From Blautia faecicola (GTDB lineage: Bacteria > Bacillota > Clostridia > Lachnospirales > Lachnospiraceae): DNA of 64,000 nt. Position numbers and translations under genes: made by a program. This document shows, piece after piece, positions 15,296 to 23,659 of this stretch. The stretch is from NCBI RefSeq assembly GCF_004123145.1, contig NZ_SDKC01000001.1, positions 2,327,501-2,391,500 on the forward strand. The letters run 5' to 3'. Within the stretch, counting starts at the first letter, position 1; every line of letters starts with the position of its first letter. The notes under the pieces were generated by a model, which searched no databases, was not told the origin of the DNA, and saw nothing but the letters and a program-made list of their open reading frames with translations.

Positions 15296-17350
15296 TTATT
15301 TTTCCAGCGCATCCAGTTCTTTATTCAGTTCTTCTGTTCCTGCAAGCACAAATCTTCCATCCTGAATCAGCGAAATCTCTCTTCCGTCCTCCGTCTCCAC
15401 CAGAATAGCTCCTAGTTCATCGTACGGGATCGTGATATCGGTGTGGCAGCCAAAATACGCCTTGCTCACATCTTCTTTTCTCAGGATCGAGACTTCATTG
15501 TCTCTCGCTATGATCTCTTTTCCATCCGGGTTATATACTTTCGTATCTTCTGCCCAGCTGTAACACGTATCTCCCACTGCAAAGTGCGGTCCTGTCTTTT
15601 CTGCGATCAGGATCGGAAGTTTCGCCTCGATGCCATATTCTCTCGCCACCCGGTATGCCGTTGTGTTGGTTCCGATCGCAAACTCACCCATCGGAAGTGT
15701 CGGATGATGATAGAGAATATTTTCCCGGATGTATTTTTTATTTTCTTCCTCGGAATCAAAATTGGTACAGGTATAGTCTGTAATCTTTCCATCCGTAAAA
15801 TCCAGTTCCAGATTCTGATACTGCAGTTCATTCAGATAAACTTTCGTTACATGCAGCTTTCCGTTTGTTCCCGCCAGTTTCGGAGAGGTAAATACTTCCC
15901 CCACCGGGATATTGACATCTGCCACGCAGTTTTCAAAATTCGTCTGTTTTTCCGGATCTTCCAGTTTGTGAAGCTGTACACGCAGATCTGTCCGGTTTTC
16001 ACCTTTTCCCAGAATATGCACACTCGTTCCAAGATCCAGTGCATCGATCAGCTTTTGCTGAATCTGCTGATACAGATTATAGTCCAACGTATTGATTTTT
16101 ACCGTCTCACGAAAGATTTCTTCAAACTGATCTCCGATCGCCGGTACCGGATAGGCGATGATCGTGAAACTTCTCTCCTCGCCTTTGATATAACGGTTCG
16201 TAATCTGACCAATCTCATTTTGCATATGCACTTTTAACTTCTGCTGCTTTTCCGTAAGCTTCATCGCATATTCACAGGTCTCCGGTACAAATGGCCGTTC
16301 TCCGAAGATTTCCACAACGGCAGGTCCGGCATGCACACCCGCCAGTTCCTTATAAGTTTCATATGCCCCGCGGGTTGCCCGCAGCTTCCGGCTGACAAAA
16401 TCATCATCCAGATACAGTGCAATATCGTTACGGTGGTCATAGTCAAACTGTGGATTCGGAATCGCTCCGTAATAGCCGATCCGGTGCAGTCCCTTATTTA
16501 CCATGTGCACAGCACTCCGGTAGATCACCGGCTGTAATCCCATCTGCTCAAACTGCGTAATCGCAGCACGGATCATCCGCTCAAATCCCAGCACATACCG
16601 AATATTCACGGTTTTCTTTCTGGACAAATCTTTGCCGGTAGCGATAAAACCGATCCGATAACCTTCCGTATAGGTACACGCCATCGCAGTAATTTCTTCT
16701 TCCGGCAGCGTATTTAAAAAGGCGGCAGTCTTTTCTTCCTCTTCGGTCACATATTCACCGAACTGATACAGATACCGAAGATCCTTCAGATCTGCATCTT
16801 TTATGATCTTTACTGCAAAATCCAGTGACGGATCCACCGCCTGGCGCACCCGTTCTTCTACCATCTCCTGACAGTAATCGTTCACATACCAGTATAAGAT
16901 TTTCCGTACATTTTCTCTGGTCGGTACTTCCCCGTCCTCAAACTCGCTGTACACCTGCAAAAACAGTTCCAGTCCCACCAGAAAATCCCAGTTTTTCTGC
17001 TCCCAGGCATACACGATCATTCCGCGAAGTTCTGTATACAGAAAACTTAATAAAACGCCTAAATCTTCTCCCAGCATCTTTGCCGCATAATCCGGACTTG
17101 CATAGGAAGTCGGGTAGTTCTCCGGCAGAATATCCTGATAGCACTGCGTATTTTCCCGGCGCAGCTCTTCCAGGGACAGTTTTTTCATCTCTCCGGCTTC
17201 CACCCGGTCGCGCAGGCGGATCATCTCTTCGAGAAATCCGGCTGTTTTTTTAAAAAAGTCCAGATACGGCTTTGCCACCGTCTTTTCCTCCCGGATCTCG
17301 CGGATCCTTTCCACAGCCAGATCATATCTTTCTTTTGCTAATTCATCCAC
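15296..17350 (-). CDS. M29-type aminopeptidase with long N-terminal extension
   Basis: A 684-residue protein. The C-terminal half (about 310-680) is an M29 (AmpS/AmpT-like) metallo-aminopeptidase. Metal and catalytic residues are visible in 'VGEVFTSPK' (Glu), 'MGEFAIGTNT' (Glu), 'TGPHFAVGDTCYSW' (His, Tyr) and 'GCHTDITIP' (His, Asp). M29 enzymes usually have about 410 residues, so the first 270 residues are an extra helical region I do not recognise. I prefer the GTG start at 17350 because AGAGGG lies 7 bases before it; a TTG two codons earlier is the alternative. It follows a small membrane protein gene by 38 bases. Confidence 0.88.
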   Translation of the reverse strand: MDELAKERYDLAVERIREIREEKTVAKPYLDFFKKTAGFLEEMIRLRDRVEAGEMKKLSLEELRRENTQCYQDILPENYPTSYASPDYAAKMLGEDLGVLLSFLYTELRGMIVYAWEQKNWDFLVGLELFLQVYSEFEDGEVPTRENVRKILYWYVNDYCQEMVEERVRQAVDPSLDFAVKIIKDADLKDLRYLYQFGEYVTEEEEKTAAFLNTLPEEEITAMACTYTEGYRIGFIATGKDLSRKKTVNIRYVLGFERMIRAAITQFEQMGLQPVIYRSAVHMVNKGLHRIGYYGAIPNPQFDYDHRNDIALYLDDDFVSRKLRATRGAYETYKELAGVHAGPAVVEIFGERPFVPETCEYAMKLTEKQQKLKVHMQNEIGQITNRYIKGEERSFTIIAYPVPAIGDQFEEIFRETVKINTLDYNLYQQIQQKLIDALDLGTSVHILGKGENRTDLRVQLHKLEDPEKQTNFENCVADVNIPVGEVFTSPKLAGTNGKLHVTKVYLNELQYQNLELDFTDGKITDYTCTNFDSEEENKKYIRENILYHHPTLPMGEFAIGTNTTAYRVAREYGIEAKLPILIAEKTGPHFAVGDTCYSWAEDTKVYNPDGKEIIARDNEVSILRKEDVSKAYFGCHTDITIPYDELGAILVETEDGREISLIQDGRFVLAGTEELNKELDALEK

Positions 17351-17388
17351 AGGCAATCCCTCTACATTTCTTTTTACTTGTTCTCGTT

Positions 17389-17703
17389 TTATAATCCAAT
17401 CAGGATCAGTGCCAGCCAGCCCACGGAGATCACTCCGTTTGCCATCGCCCCCATCACACTGAACCGATAATTTTTTCCTTTTTCTTTAAAACTCTTCATT
17501 CCGATCACAAAGCCGCTGACCGAAAAAAGCACTGCCATCAGACCAAGCGCTCCGATCCAGCTTTCTGCTTTCCCTTCCCAGAAAAAAGAGAGACACGCAG
17601 ATACCAGAAACAGCAGCAGCGAGCAGCCGGCAAAAACCATTGAAGAAAAACCGCCCTCTGTCTCTTCTTTCCTGGTAAATGTGTATTTAAATTTTCTTCT
17701 CAT
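17389..17703 (-). CDS. Small three-helix membrane protein (DUF6142-like)
   Basis: 104 residues with a basic start (MRRKFKYTFTRK) and three hydrophobic segments at about 22-42, 51-68 and 81-103. It resembles the DUF6142 membrane proteins of Clostridia; this is from memory and uncertain. Function unknown. It overlaps the end of the VanZ-like gene by 17 bases, which argues for co-translation. Confidence 0.75.
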   Translation of the reverse strand: MRRKFKYTFTRKEETEGGFSSMVFAGCSLLLFLVSACLSFFWEGKAESWIGALGLMAVLFSVSGFVIGMKSFKEKGKNYRFSVMGAMANGVISVGWLALILIGL

Positions 17704-18160
17704 AAATCATTCTCCTTATCCCGTTACAGATCCAAAAGGACAGATACCCGAGCAATACACCAAGTGTATTTAAGATCAGATCGTCCACATCAAAACATCC
17801 CACTTTAAAAACCAGCTGGATCGATTCCACCAGAAGACTTAAGCCAAATCCAAGAGCCGTTACCACAGCTCCGTTTCGTAAGCGTCTGCTCAGAATCGGA
17901 AGAAAGAATCCAAACGGCAGGAAACCGATCACATTTCCCGCCAGATTCAGAAATGCCACCCAGAATCCTACCCGGTGACGATAGATCCAGAATCTTTTGA
18001 TTTCTTGAAACGGTGTCAGATTGTATCGATATATCCGCTGATCAAAGCTTGTCCTTCCGTACTCCTCCGAAAGGAACAGAAAATAGACCAGCAATCCTAT
18101 ATAAATCACAAACAGAATCCAGCTTATGATCCGGATTCTGTTTTTTGTTTCTTTTTTCAC
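17687..18160 (-). CDS. VanZ-like family membrane protein
   Basis: 157 residues with about four membrane segments. The family pattern is clear: 'NLTPFQEIKRF', then 'NLAGNVIGFLPFGFFLPIL' in pieces, 'LVESIQLVF' and 'FDVDDLILNTLGVLLGY'. VanZ proteins are named for low-level teicoplanin resistance, but most chromosomal members have unknown roles in the envelope. It is preceded by a 51-residue membrane peptide gene and overlaps the next gene. Confidence 0.9.
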   Translation of the reverse strand: MKKETKNRIRIISWILFVIYIGLLVYFLFLSEEYGRTSFDQRIYRYNLTPFQEIKRFWIYRHRVGFWVAFLNLAGNVIGFLPFGFFLPILSRRLRNGAVVTALGFGLSLLVESIQLVFKVGCFDVDDLILNTLGVLLGYLSFWICNGIRRMIYEKKI

Positions 18161-18204
18161 TTCTTTATTTACCCCTTGATCCCCGTACTTCGGCTTACGC
18201 CTTT

Positions 18205-18360
18205 CTAAAAAGTAATCTGATATTTCTGTTTCAGAAGCTTCGCTCCTGTCACGATCATCAACACACCGGAGACAATTCCTGTCACCAGTACCACGATGCC
18301 GAGCGCAAGGCTGGCACCGCCGCTGTGGGAAATTGTCCGGTAAATTTTTTCATTGTTCAT
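18205..18360 (-). CDS. Small single-helix membrane protein (51 residues)
   Basis: The start codon ATG at 18360 is preceded by GAGGTAACAG. The product starts MNNEKIYRTISHSGGAS, has one long hydrophobic helix at about 17-40 (LALGIVVLVTGIVSGVLMIV) and a basic tail KLLKQKYQITF. It lies 21 bases after pyrE and 44 before the VanZ-like gene, all on one strand, so it is probably real and part of the same transcript. I do not recognise the family. Confidence 0.75.
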   Translation of the reverse strand: MNNEKIYRTISHSGGASLALGIVVLVTGIVSGVLMIVTGAKLLKQKYQITF

Positions 18361-18381
18361 CTCTGTTACCTCTTTCCCTTT

Positions 18382-19062
18382 TTATTTTGCACCGTACTGT
18401 TCATAATATGCGTCGATGGCTGCTTTTAACGCATCGTCGATCACTACTTTTCCGTTGCATTCTTTGTTATACAGGCATTCTACCACATCTGCCATGGATA
18501 CGATCGCTGCAGTTTCAAATCCATACAGGTCTTTGATCTCATCCAGCGCGCATTTTTCTCCGCCTTTTCCTACTTCCATACGGTTCAGAGATACCATCAG
18601 ACCAACGATTGTTACATCTGCTGCATTTCTTACTTTCGGTACGGTCTCCTCCATGGATTTACCGGAAGTTGTGACATCCTCGATCATGATGACTCTGTCA
18701 CCGTCTTTTAATTTACTTCCCAGGAAGCTTCCCTTATCTGCACCGTGATCTTTCTCTTCTTTTCTGTCGGAGCAGTAGCGTACTTCTTTTCCATAAAGTT
18801 CACTGTAGGCGATAGCCGTTACAACGCCAAGGGGAATTCCTTTGTAAGCCGGTCCGAATAATACGTCAAAATCATCTCCGTAAGTATCATGAATTGCTTT
18901 TGCATAATACTCACCCAGTCTCTTCAGCTGAGATCCTGTTACATAAGCACCTGCATTCATAAAGAACGGTGATTTTCTTCCGCTTTTGAGCGTAAAGTCA
19001 CCGAATTTTAATACGTCACTCTCTACCATAAATTTAATAAAATCCTGCTTATACTGTTCCAT
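18382..19062 (-). CDS. pyrE: Orotate phosphoribosyltransferase
   Basis: Converts orotate and PRPP into OMP. The 226 residues include 'DVLFGPAYKGIPLG' and the PRPP-binding motif 'DRVIMIEDVTTSGKS' with the acidic pair. The length and 'LKSGRKSPFFMNAG' N-terminal block match the larger clostridial PyrE type. It is separated from pyrCFKD by amt-glnK and has its own promoter (19119-19147). Ribosome site AGGAGGATG. Confidence 0.97.
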   Translation of the reverse strand: MEQYKQDFIKFMVESDVLKFGDFTLKSGRKSPFFMNAGAYVTGSQLKRLGEYYAKAIHDTYGDDFDVLFGPAYKGIPLGVVTAIAYSELYGKEVRYCSDRKEEKDHGADKGSFLGSKLKDGDRVIMIEDVTTSGKSMEETVPKVRNAADVTIVGLMVSLNRMEVGKGGEKCALDEIKDLYGFETAAIVSMADVVECLYNKECNGKVVIDDALKAAIDAYYEQYGAK

Positions 19063-19118
19063 GCTCTGTCATCCTCCTGTTTTTCGGCGTGCGCCCGAAT
19101 TTTTCCATATCTATGATA

Positions 19119-19147
19119 AGTATACTACGTTACGCACTTTTTTTCAA
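19119..19147 (-). promoter_or_regulatory. Promoter of pyrE
   Basis: Reading leftward: -35 TTGAAA (19142-19147), 17-base spacer, -10 TATACT (19119-19124), about 55 bases before the pyrE start. Confidence 0.7.
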
Positions 19148-19182
19148 CTGTTGCGTGAACCTGCGCTTTTCCGTATATATGC

Positions 19183-19215
19183 CAAAAGAACGGCAGTGAA
19201 AAACCGCCGTTCTCT
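19183..19215 (-). terminator. Terminator after glnK
   Basis: Stem AGAACGGC-AG (from 19188) with CCGCCGTTCT (to 19213), giving on the minus strand GAACGGCGG ... CTGCCGTTC followed by TTTT. Confidence 0.8.
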
Positions 19216-19219
19216 TAGT

Positions 19220-19567
19220 TTAATTCAACGCATCATATCCTGTCTCTTTTGTCCGGATCTTCATCGCTGTCCGGATCTCATAGCTGAAGATTTTTCCGTC
19301 TCCCACCTCTCCGGTATACGCTGCTTTCTGGATCGCCTCGATCGTCTTTTTCTCCCATTCTTCGGAAGATACCACGATCTCAAATTTGATCTTCGGCTGC
19401 ATGACCACATCCACCTGAGTTCCACGAACCAGTTTTTTATATCCACGCTGAGTACCACATCCCATAACCTGAGATACGGTGATGCCATTCACTTTGATAT
19501 CATTTAACGCCTGTTTGACATCATCAAAGACTTCCTCTCTGACGATGGCTTCTACTTTTATCATCAT
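19220..19567 (-). CDS. glnK: P-II family nitrogen regulatory protein
   Basis: A 115-residue trimeric signal protein that senses 2-oxoglutarate and ATP/ADP and plugs the ammonium channel. It follows amt by 18 bases, the classic pairing. The family core is seen in 'MGCGTQRGYKKLVRGTQV', 'MQPKIKFEIVVSSEEW' and 'GEVGDGKIF'. In the T loop, the position of the uridylylated Tyr51 of proteobacterial GlnB/GlnK (in LYRGAEY) is Val here (LVRGTQV), so control by uridylylation is unlikely. Confidence 0.95.
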   Translation of the reverse strand: MMIKVEAIVREEVFDDVKQALNDIKVNGITVSQVMGCGTQRGYKKLVRGTQVDVVMQPKIKFEIVVSSEEWEKKTIEAIQKAAYTGEVGDGKIFSYEIRTAMKIRTKETGYDALN

Positions 19568-19585
19568 AATTTTCTGTTCTCCTTT

Positions 19586-20830
19586 TTATGAATCCAGTCC
19601 ATTGAAGGTCGGATACGCACTTTCACCCTGTTCAGAGATATCCAGACCGATTCTCTCTTCTTTGTCGCTGACGCGGATCGGCGTAATGCGTTTTACCAGC
19701 CACAGACAGATCAGTGTTCCGACAATAGCAACCGCTGCCGTCACAACGATGCCGACAATCTGTGCGACAAAGAGCCAATACTCTCCGAAGATCAGTCCGT
19801 CCCAGCGTGCCACCGGGTTAATGGAACTTTTTGCAAAGATTCCGGTTGCGATACCTCCCCAGATACCGCCGATTCCATGGCATCCGAAGGCATCCAGTGC
19901 ATCATCAATTTTCAGTTTCCCTTTAATTGTAGAAATCGTAAAGCAGCAGATCGGGCTTACCAGTCCACCGATCAGGAAAGAAGACCAGATCGGAACAAAT
20001 CCTGCTCCCGGTGTGATGGCCACCAGACCGATGACCAGTCCGGTGGACGCACCAACCAGTGTCGGTTTTCCGTCCTTGATCACATCTATCAACATCCAAG
20101 TCAGCATCGCACTGGCACTGGACACCGCTGTCGTCAGAAATGCATGTGCTGCCAAACCATTCGCTGCCAATGCGCTTCCCGCGTTGAATCCGAACCAGCC
20201 GAACCATAACAGAAATGCTCCCAGCGCTACAAACGGTATATTATGTACTCTATATGCTGTATTTTCATAACCTTTTCTTCTTCCCAGTATGATGGCAAAT
20301 ACCAGTGCGCTCACACCGGAACTGATATGAACCACATTACCGCCGGCAAAATCCACGGAACCGATCTCTGCCAGGAATCCGCCTTCGCCCCATACCATAT
20401 GTGCCATCGGATAGTATACCAGAATCGACCAGAACAGAACAAAGAAAAACAGGGCTTTGAATTTTACCCTTCCCACCAGGGATCCCGTGATCAGCGCCGG
20501 TGTGATCATTGCAAACATCATCTGAAAGGCAATATAAACAAAATGAGGAATCGTTGCCGCATACGGTCCTGCATCATCCATTCCGATTCCGTTCAGGCAA
20601 AACCATCGGAAATCACCGATTATTCCGCCGTGATTGCCACCAAAAGAGAGGGAATATCCGAAAAGTATCCACATAACTACGGAAAGTCCCATGATAAAGG
20701 TACACGCCATCATAGTATTTACCACATTTTTTCTTCGCACCAGCCCTCCATAGAAAAAGGCAAGACCCGGTGTCATAAAAAATACCAGTGCCGTGCAGAT
20801 CAACATAAATCCAGTGTCTCCTGCGTTCAT
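19586..20830 (-). CDS. amt: Ammonium transporter (Amt family)
   Basis: A 414-residue inner-membrane channel with about 11 helices. The opening 'GFMLICTALVFFMTPGLAFFYGGL' (shown in the sequence at about 6-29) and 'FGCHGIGGIWGGIATGIF' carry typical family residues; 'VVHISSGVSALVFAIILGRR' holds the first pore His and 'FGCHGIG' the second. It imports ammonium and is coupled to the PII gene downstream. The promoter and a 5' leader hairpin lie at 20873-20951. Confidence 0.97.
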   Translation of the reverse strand: MNAGDTGFMLICTALVFFMTPGLAFFYGGLVRRKNVVNTMMACTFIMGLSVVMWILFGYSLSFGGNHGGIIGDFRWFCLNGIGMDDAGPYAATIPHFVYIAFQMMFAMITPALITGSLVGRVKFKALFFFVLFWSILVYYPMAHMVWGEGGFLAEIGSVDFAGGNVVHISSGVSALVFAIILGRRKGYENTAYRVHNIPFVALGAFLLWFGWFGFNAGSALAANGLAAHAFLTTAVSSASAMLTWMLIDVIKDGKPTLVGASTGLVIGLVAITPGAGFVPIWSSFLIGGLVSPICCFTISTIKGKLKIDDALDAFGCHGIGGIWGGIATGIFAKSSINPVARWDGLIFGEYWLFVAQIVGIVVTAAVAIVGTLICLWLVKRITPIRVSDKEERIGLDISEQGESAYPTFNGLDS

Positions 20831-20872
20831 AATAACATCCTCCTTTTTTCTTACGCTTTTTAATCTTACGCA

Positions 20873-20951
20873 AAAGGCGCCAGAAGAAATATTTCTTTCT
20901 TCTGACGCCTTTGTCGGCTCTTATTATAGCAAAAGGTTCTGTTACTTTCAA
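20873..20951 (-). promoter_or_regulatory. Promoter and 5' leader hairpin of amt-glnK
   Basis: Reading leftward: -35 TTGAAA (20946-20951), 17-base spacer, -10 TATAAT (20923-20928). The transcript then starts with a large hairpin: AAAGGCG (20873-20879) pairs with CGCCTTT (20906-20912), with an inner 9-bp stem CAGAAGAAA/TTTCTTCTG and a six-base loop. There is only a short T run, so it may be a protein-binding or stability hairpin rather than a strong terminator. Confidence 0.7.
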
Positions 20952-20971
20952 GTGGTAAATTAATAAATTTA

Positions 20972-21874
20972 CTATTTGACAATACCAACCATATCTTTTA
21001 CGGATGAGAAACCGTTTTTCTTCATATAGGCTTCGATTCCGTCGATCACTTCCATCGTCACTGCCGGATTGTGGAAGTTGGCGGTTCCCACAGATACAGC
21101 GCTTGCTCCGGCAAGGATGAACTCAATTGCGTCCTCTGCGCAGGAGATACCGCCCATACCGATGATCGGGATGTTGACTGCCTGTGCCACCTGGTAGACC
21201 ATACGGACAGCGATCGGTTTTACGATCGGACCGGATACGCCGCCGGTTTTATTTGCCAGGGCAAAGGTCTTTCTGTTGATATCGATCTTCATACCGGTCA
21301 GTGTGTTGATCAGAGATACCGCATCGGCACCACCGGCTTCCGCTGCCTTTGCAATCTCTGTGATATCCGTTACATTCGGTGTCAGTTTCATGATCACCGG
21401 CTGTTTTGCGATTTTTTTGATCTGTCCGGTCAGTTCTTCCACATGATGTGCATCCTGACCGAAAGCCAGAAATCCTGCATTGACATTCGGGCAGGAAATG
21501 TTGATCTCCATCATGTCAATCGGTTCGTCTGCCAGCCGTTCTACCACCGCCAGATATTCTTCCGGTGCGTGTCCGCATACATTGACAATGATTTTTGTAT
21601 CGTACTGTTTCAGAAACGGGATATCTCTTTTGCAGAACAGATCAATTCCAGGGTTCTGCAAACCAATCGCATTCATCATACCACCGTAGACTTCTGCCAC
21701 GCGCGGGGTAGGATTGCCGCTCCATGGAACATTTGCCACACCTTTGGTGGTCACTGCTCCCAGACGGTTCAGATCCACATATTCTGAAAATTCTTCTCCA
21801 GATCCAAATGTTCCGGATGCCACAGTTACCGGATTTTTCCATTCTACGCCGGCAATATTTACACTCATATCCAT
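20972..21874 (-). CDS. pyrD: Dihydroorotate dehydrogenase B, catalytic subunit
   Basis: Class 1B enzyme that oxidises dihydroorotate to orotate with FMN, passing electrons through PyrK to NAD. The 300 residues have 'NPVTVASGTFGSG', the catalytic loop 'MEINISCPNVNAG' (Cys as base), and 'GMGGISCAEDAIEFILAGASAVSVG' in pieces as the FMN phosphate site. The start ATG shares its A with the TGA stop of pyrK, showing translational coupling. Confidence 0.97.
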   Translation of the reverse strand: MDMSVNIAGVEWKNPVTVASGTFGSGEEFSEYVDLNRLGAVTTKGVANVPWSGNPTPRVAEVYGGMMNAIGLQNPGIDLFCKRDIPFLKQYDTKIIVNVCGHAPEEYLAVVERLADEPIDMMEINISCPNVNAGFLAFGQDAHHVEELTGQIKKIAKQPVIMKLTPNVTDITEIAKAAEAGGADAVSLINTLTGMKIDINRKTFALANKTGGVSGPIVKPIAVRMVYQVAQAVNIPIIGMGGISCAEDAIEFILAGASAVSVGTANFHNPAVTMEVIDGIEAYMKKNGFSSVKDMVGIVK

Positions 21875-22656
21875 CAGATTTCCACCTCCGTAGAAAGAAA
21901 GACCGGTCCGTCTTTACAGATTCTCTTATTGTTCACGTTGCTGTGTGCATCTTTTTCTTTTGACTTGCAGACACATGCCAGGCAGGCACCGATACCGCAT
22001 GCCATACGCTCTTCCAGTGAAATATAACATTCGATATTATTTGCCTCGGCATACTGTTTGATCGCCCGAAGCATCGGTGTCGGACCGCAGGCATAGATGA
22101 TATCCGCTTCCAGTTTCTGTTCCCGGATTGCATCCATTACATTTCCCTTTGTTCCCACGCTGCCATCTTCTGTGGAAATATACAGTTCTCCGGCTGCTTC
22201 AAATTCTTCTTTTAAGAAGGTCTGCGCGTTGCGGTATCCCACAACGATTTGTTTTTTCTCGCACTGCATCTGTTTTGCCAGTTCCAGGATCGGCGGTACT
22301 CCGATACCTCCGCCCATCAGAAAAACTCGTTTTCCCTCTGCTTTTTCTACAGGGAAACCATTTCCCAGCGGTCCGATCACTGGGATCGTATCTCCGGCTT
22401 TCAGTCCGGAAAATTCTTCGGTTCCGGTCTTCGTTCCCGTGACACGGTACACCAGGCGAAGGCGACTGTTTTCCCGGTCGATCTCACAAAGACTGATCGG
22501 ACGGGGAAGTAGTTTGCTTCCATCCTTACTATACAACGATACAAACTGTCCCGGTTTTGCTTCTTTCCCGATGTTTTCCGTCTGAATCCACATGCTGAAA
22601 ATTCCGTCACCAATTTCTTTCTGACAGATCACAGTACAGATTTCTTTCTTTTTCAT
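21874..22656 (-). CDS. pyrK: Dihydroorotate dehydrogenase B, electron transfer subunit
   Basis: An FAD and 2Fe-2S protein that links PyrD to NAD. The start is the ATG at 22656 (MKKKEICTVICQ) with an AGGAG site; the frame extends 16 residues further without support. 'LLPRPISLC' is the FAD-binding motif, 'GGGIGVPPILELA' the NAD region, and the C-terminus has the iron-sulfur cysteines (ACGIGACLACVC and a later Cys in 'KRICKDGP'). 260 residues, normal length. It lies 25 bases after pyrF. Confidence 0.96.
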   Translation of the reverse strand: MKKKEICTVICQKEIGDGIFSMWIQTENIGKEAKPGQFVSLYSKDGSKLLPRPISLCEIDRENSRLRLVYRVTGTKTGTEEFSGLKAGDTIPVIGPLGNGFPVEKAEGKRVFLMGGGIGVPPILELAKQMQCEKKQIVVGYRNAQTFLKEEFEAAGELYISTEDGSVGTKGNVMDAIREQKLEADIIYACGPTPMLRAIKQYAEANNIECYISLEERMACGIGACLACVCKSKEKDAHSNVNNKRICKDGPVFLSTEVEI

Positions 22657-22681
22657 GTTCGATACTCCTGTCTTTTCCAGT

Positions 22682-23611
22682 TTATTTTGCCGCCTGCAGT
22701 GCACCGTCGATATCTGCGATCATATCTTTTACCGCCTGACGAGATGCCTCTGCAAAGTTCTGAGATCCAAACTGTGCATATGCTTCCTGTTTGTATGCTG
22801 CGATGATACCTCTGGAAGAGTTGATGATCGCACCCAGTCCGTCTTCATTAAAGAAATGTACCAGATCTTTTCCTCTTCCGCCCTGTGCGCCGTAGCCAGG
22901 TACCAGAATAAAGGTCTTCGGCATCAGTTTTCTTAATACTTTTCCCTGTTCCGGATACGTTGCTCCTACAACCGCACCGATATAGCTGTAGGAATCGCCC
23001 ATATGTTCTTTGCCCCACGCATCTACCTGTTCTCCTACCCACTCATACAGCGGACGACCGTCGATCAGACGATCCTGGAACTCTCCGCTGGACGGGTTGG
23101 AAGTTTTTACCAGGATAAACAGGCCTTTGTTTTCCTCTTTGCAAACCTTGATGAACGGTTTGATGCCGTCAGAACCGAGATACGGATTGACAGTAGCAAA
23201 ATCCTCATCAAATCCTGCGAACTGCTGGGAACCTACTTTTACTTTTCCCAGATGACCTACCGCATAAGCCTCGGAAGTGGAACCGATATCTCCACGTTTT
23301 ACATCACCGATGACTACCAGTCCTTTTTCATGGCAGTAATCCACGGTCTTTTTAAATGCTTTCACACCTTCGATACCGAACTGCTCATACATGGCAACCT
23401 GTGGTTTTACCGCCGGGATCAGATCATAGGTAGCATCCACGATTTCTTTATTAAACTGCCAGATGGCTTCTGCTGCACCTTCGAGTGTCTCACCGTACTC
23501 TGCAAATGCACGTTTCTGGATGTGTTCCGGTACATAATTTAACATCGGATCAAGACCTACTACGATCGGTGCATGTGTTTTCTGAATTTTCTCAATCAAT
23601 TTATTAATCAT
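22682..23611 (-). CDS. pyrF: Orotidine 5'-phosphate decarboxylase (subfamily 2)
   Basis: Final step to UMP. The 309-residue length and 'VIGDVKRGDIGSTSEAYA' catalytic block (Lys-Asp residues) mark the longer subfamily 2 found in Clostridia. 'VGLDPMLNYVP' opens the barrel and 'LVPGYGAQGG' is the phosphate-binding segment. It is the second gene of pyrC-F-K-D, 48 bases after pyrC. Confidence 0.96.
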   Translation of the reverse strand: MINKLIEKIQKTHAPIVVGLDPMLNYVPEHIQKRAFAEYGETLEGAAEAIWQFNKEIVDATYDLIPAVKPQVAMYEQFGIEGVKAFKKTVDYCHEKGLVVIGDVKRGDIGSTSEAYAVGHLGKVKVGSQQFAGFDEDFATVNPYLGSDGIKPFIKVCKEENKGLFILVKTSNPSSGEFQDRLIDGRPLYEWVGEQVDAWGKEHMGDSYSYIGAVVGATYPEQGKVLRKLMPKTFILVPGYGAQGGRGKDLVHFFNEDGLGAIINSSRGIIAAYKQEAYAQFGSQNFAEASRQAVKDMIADIDGALQAAK

Positions 23612-23659
23612 CTGTTTTTCTCCTCGCCTTTTGCTTTCTGTATGTTGTCTGTTTCCTGT

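Noticed and set aside
20873-20912. An ANTAR-type antitermination site in the amt leader
   Set aside because: Only one hairpin is present and the six-base loop lacks the A1/G4 pattern.
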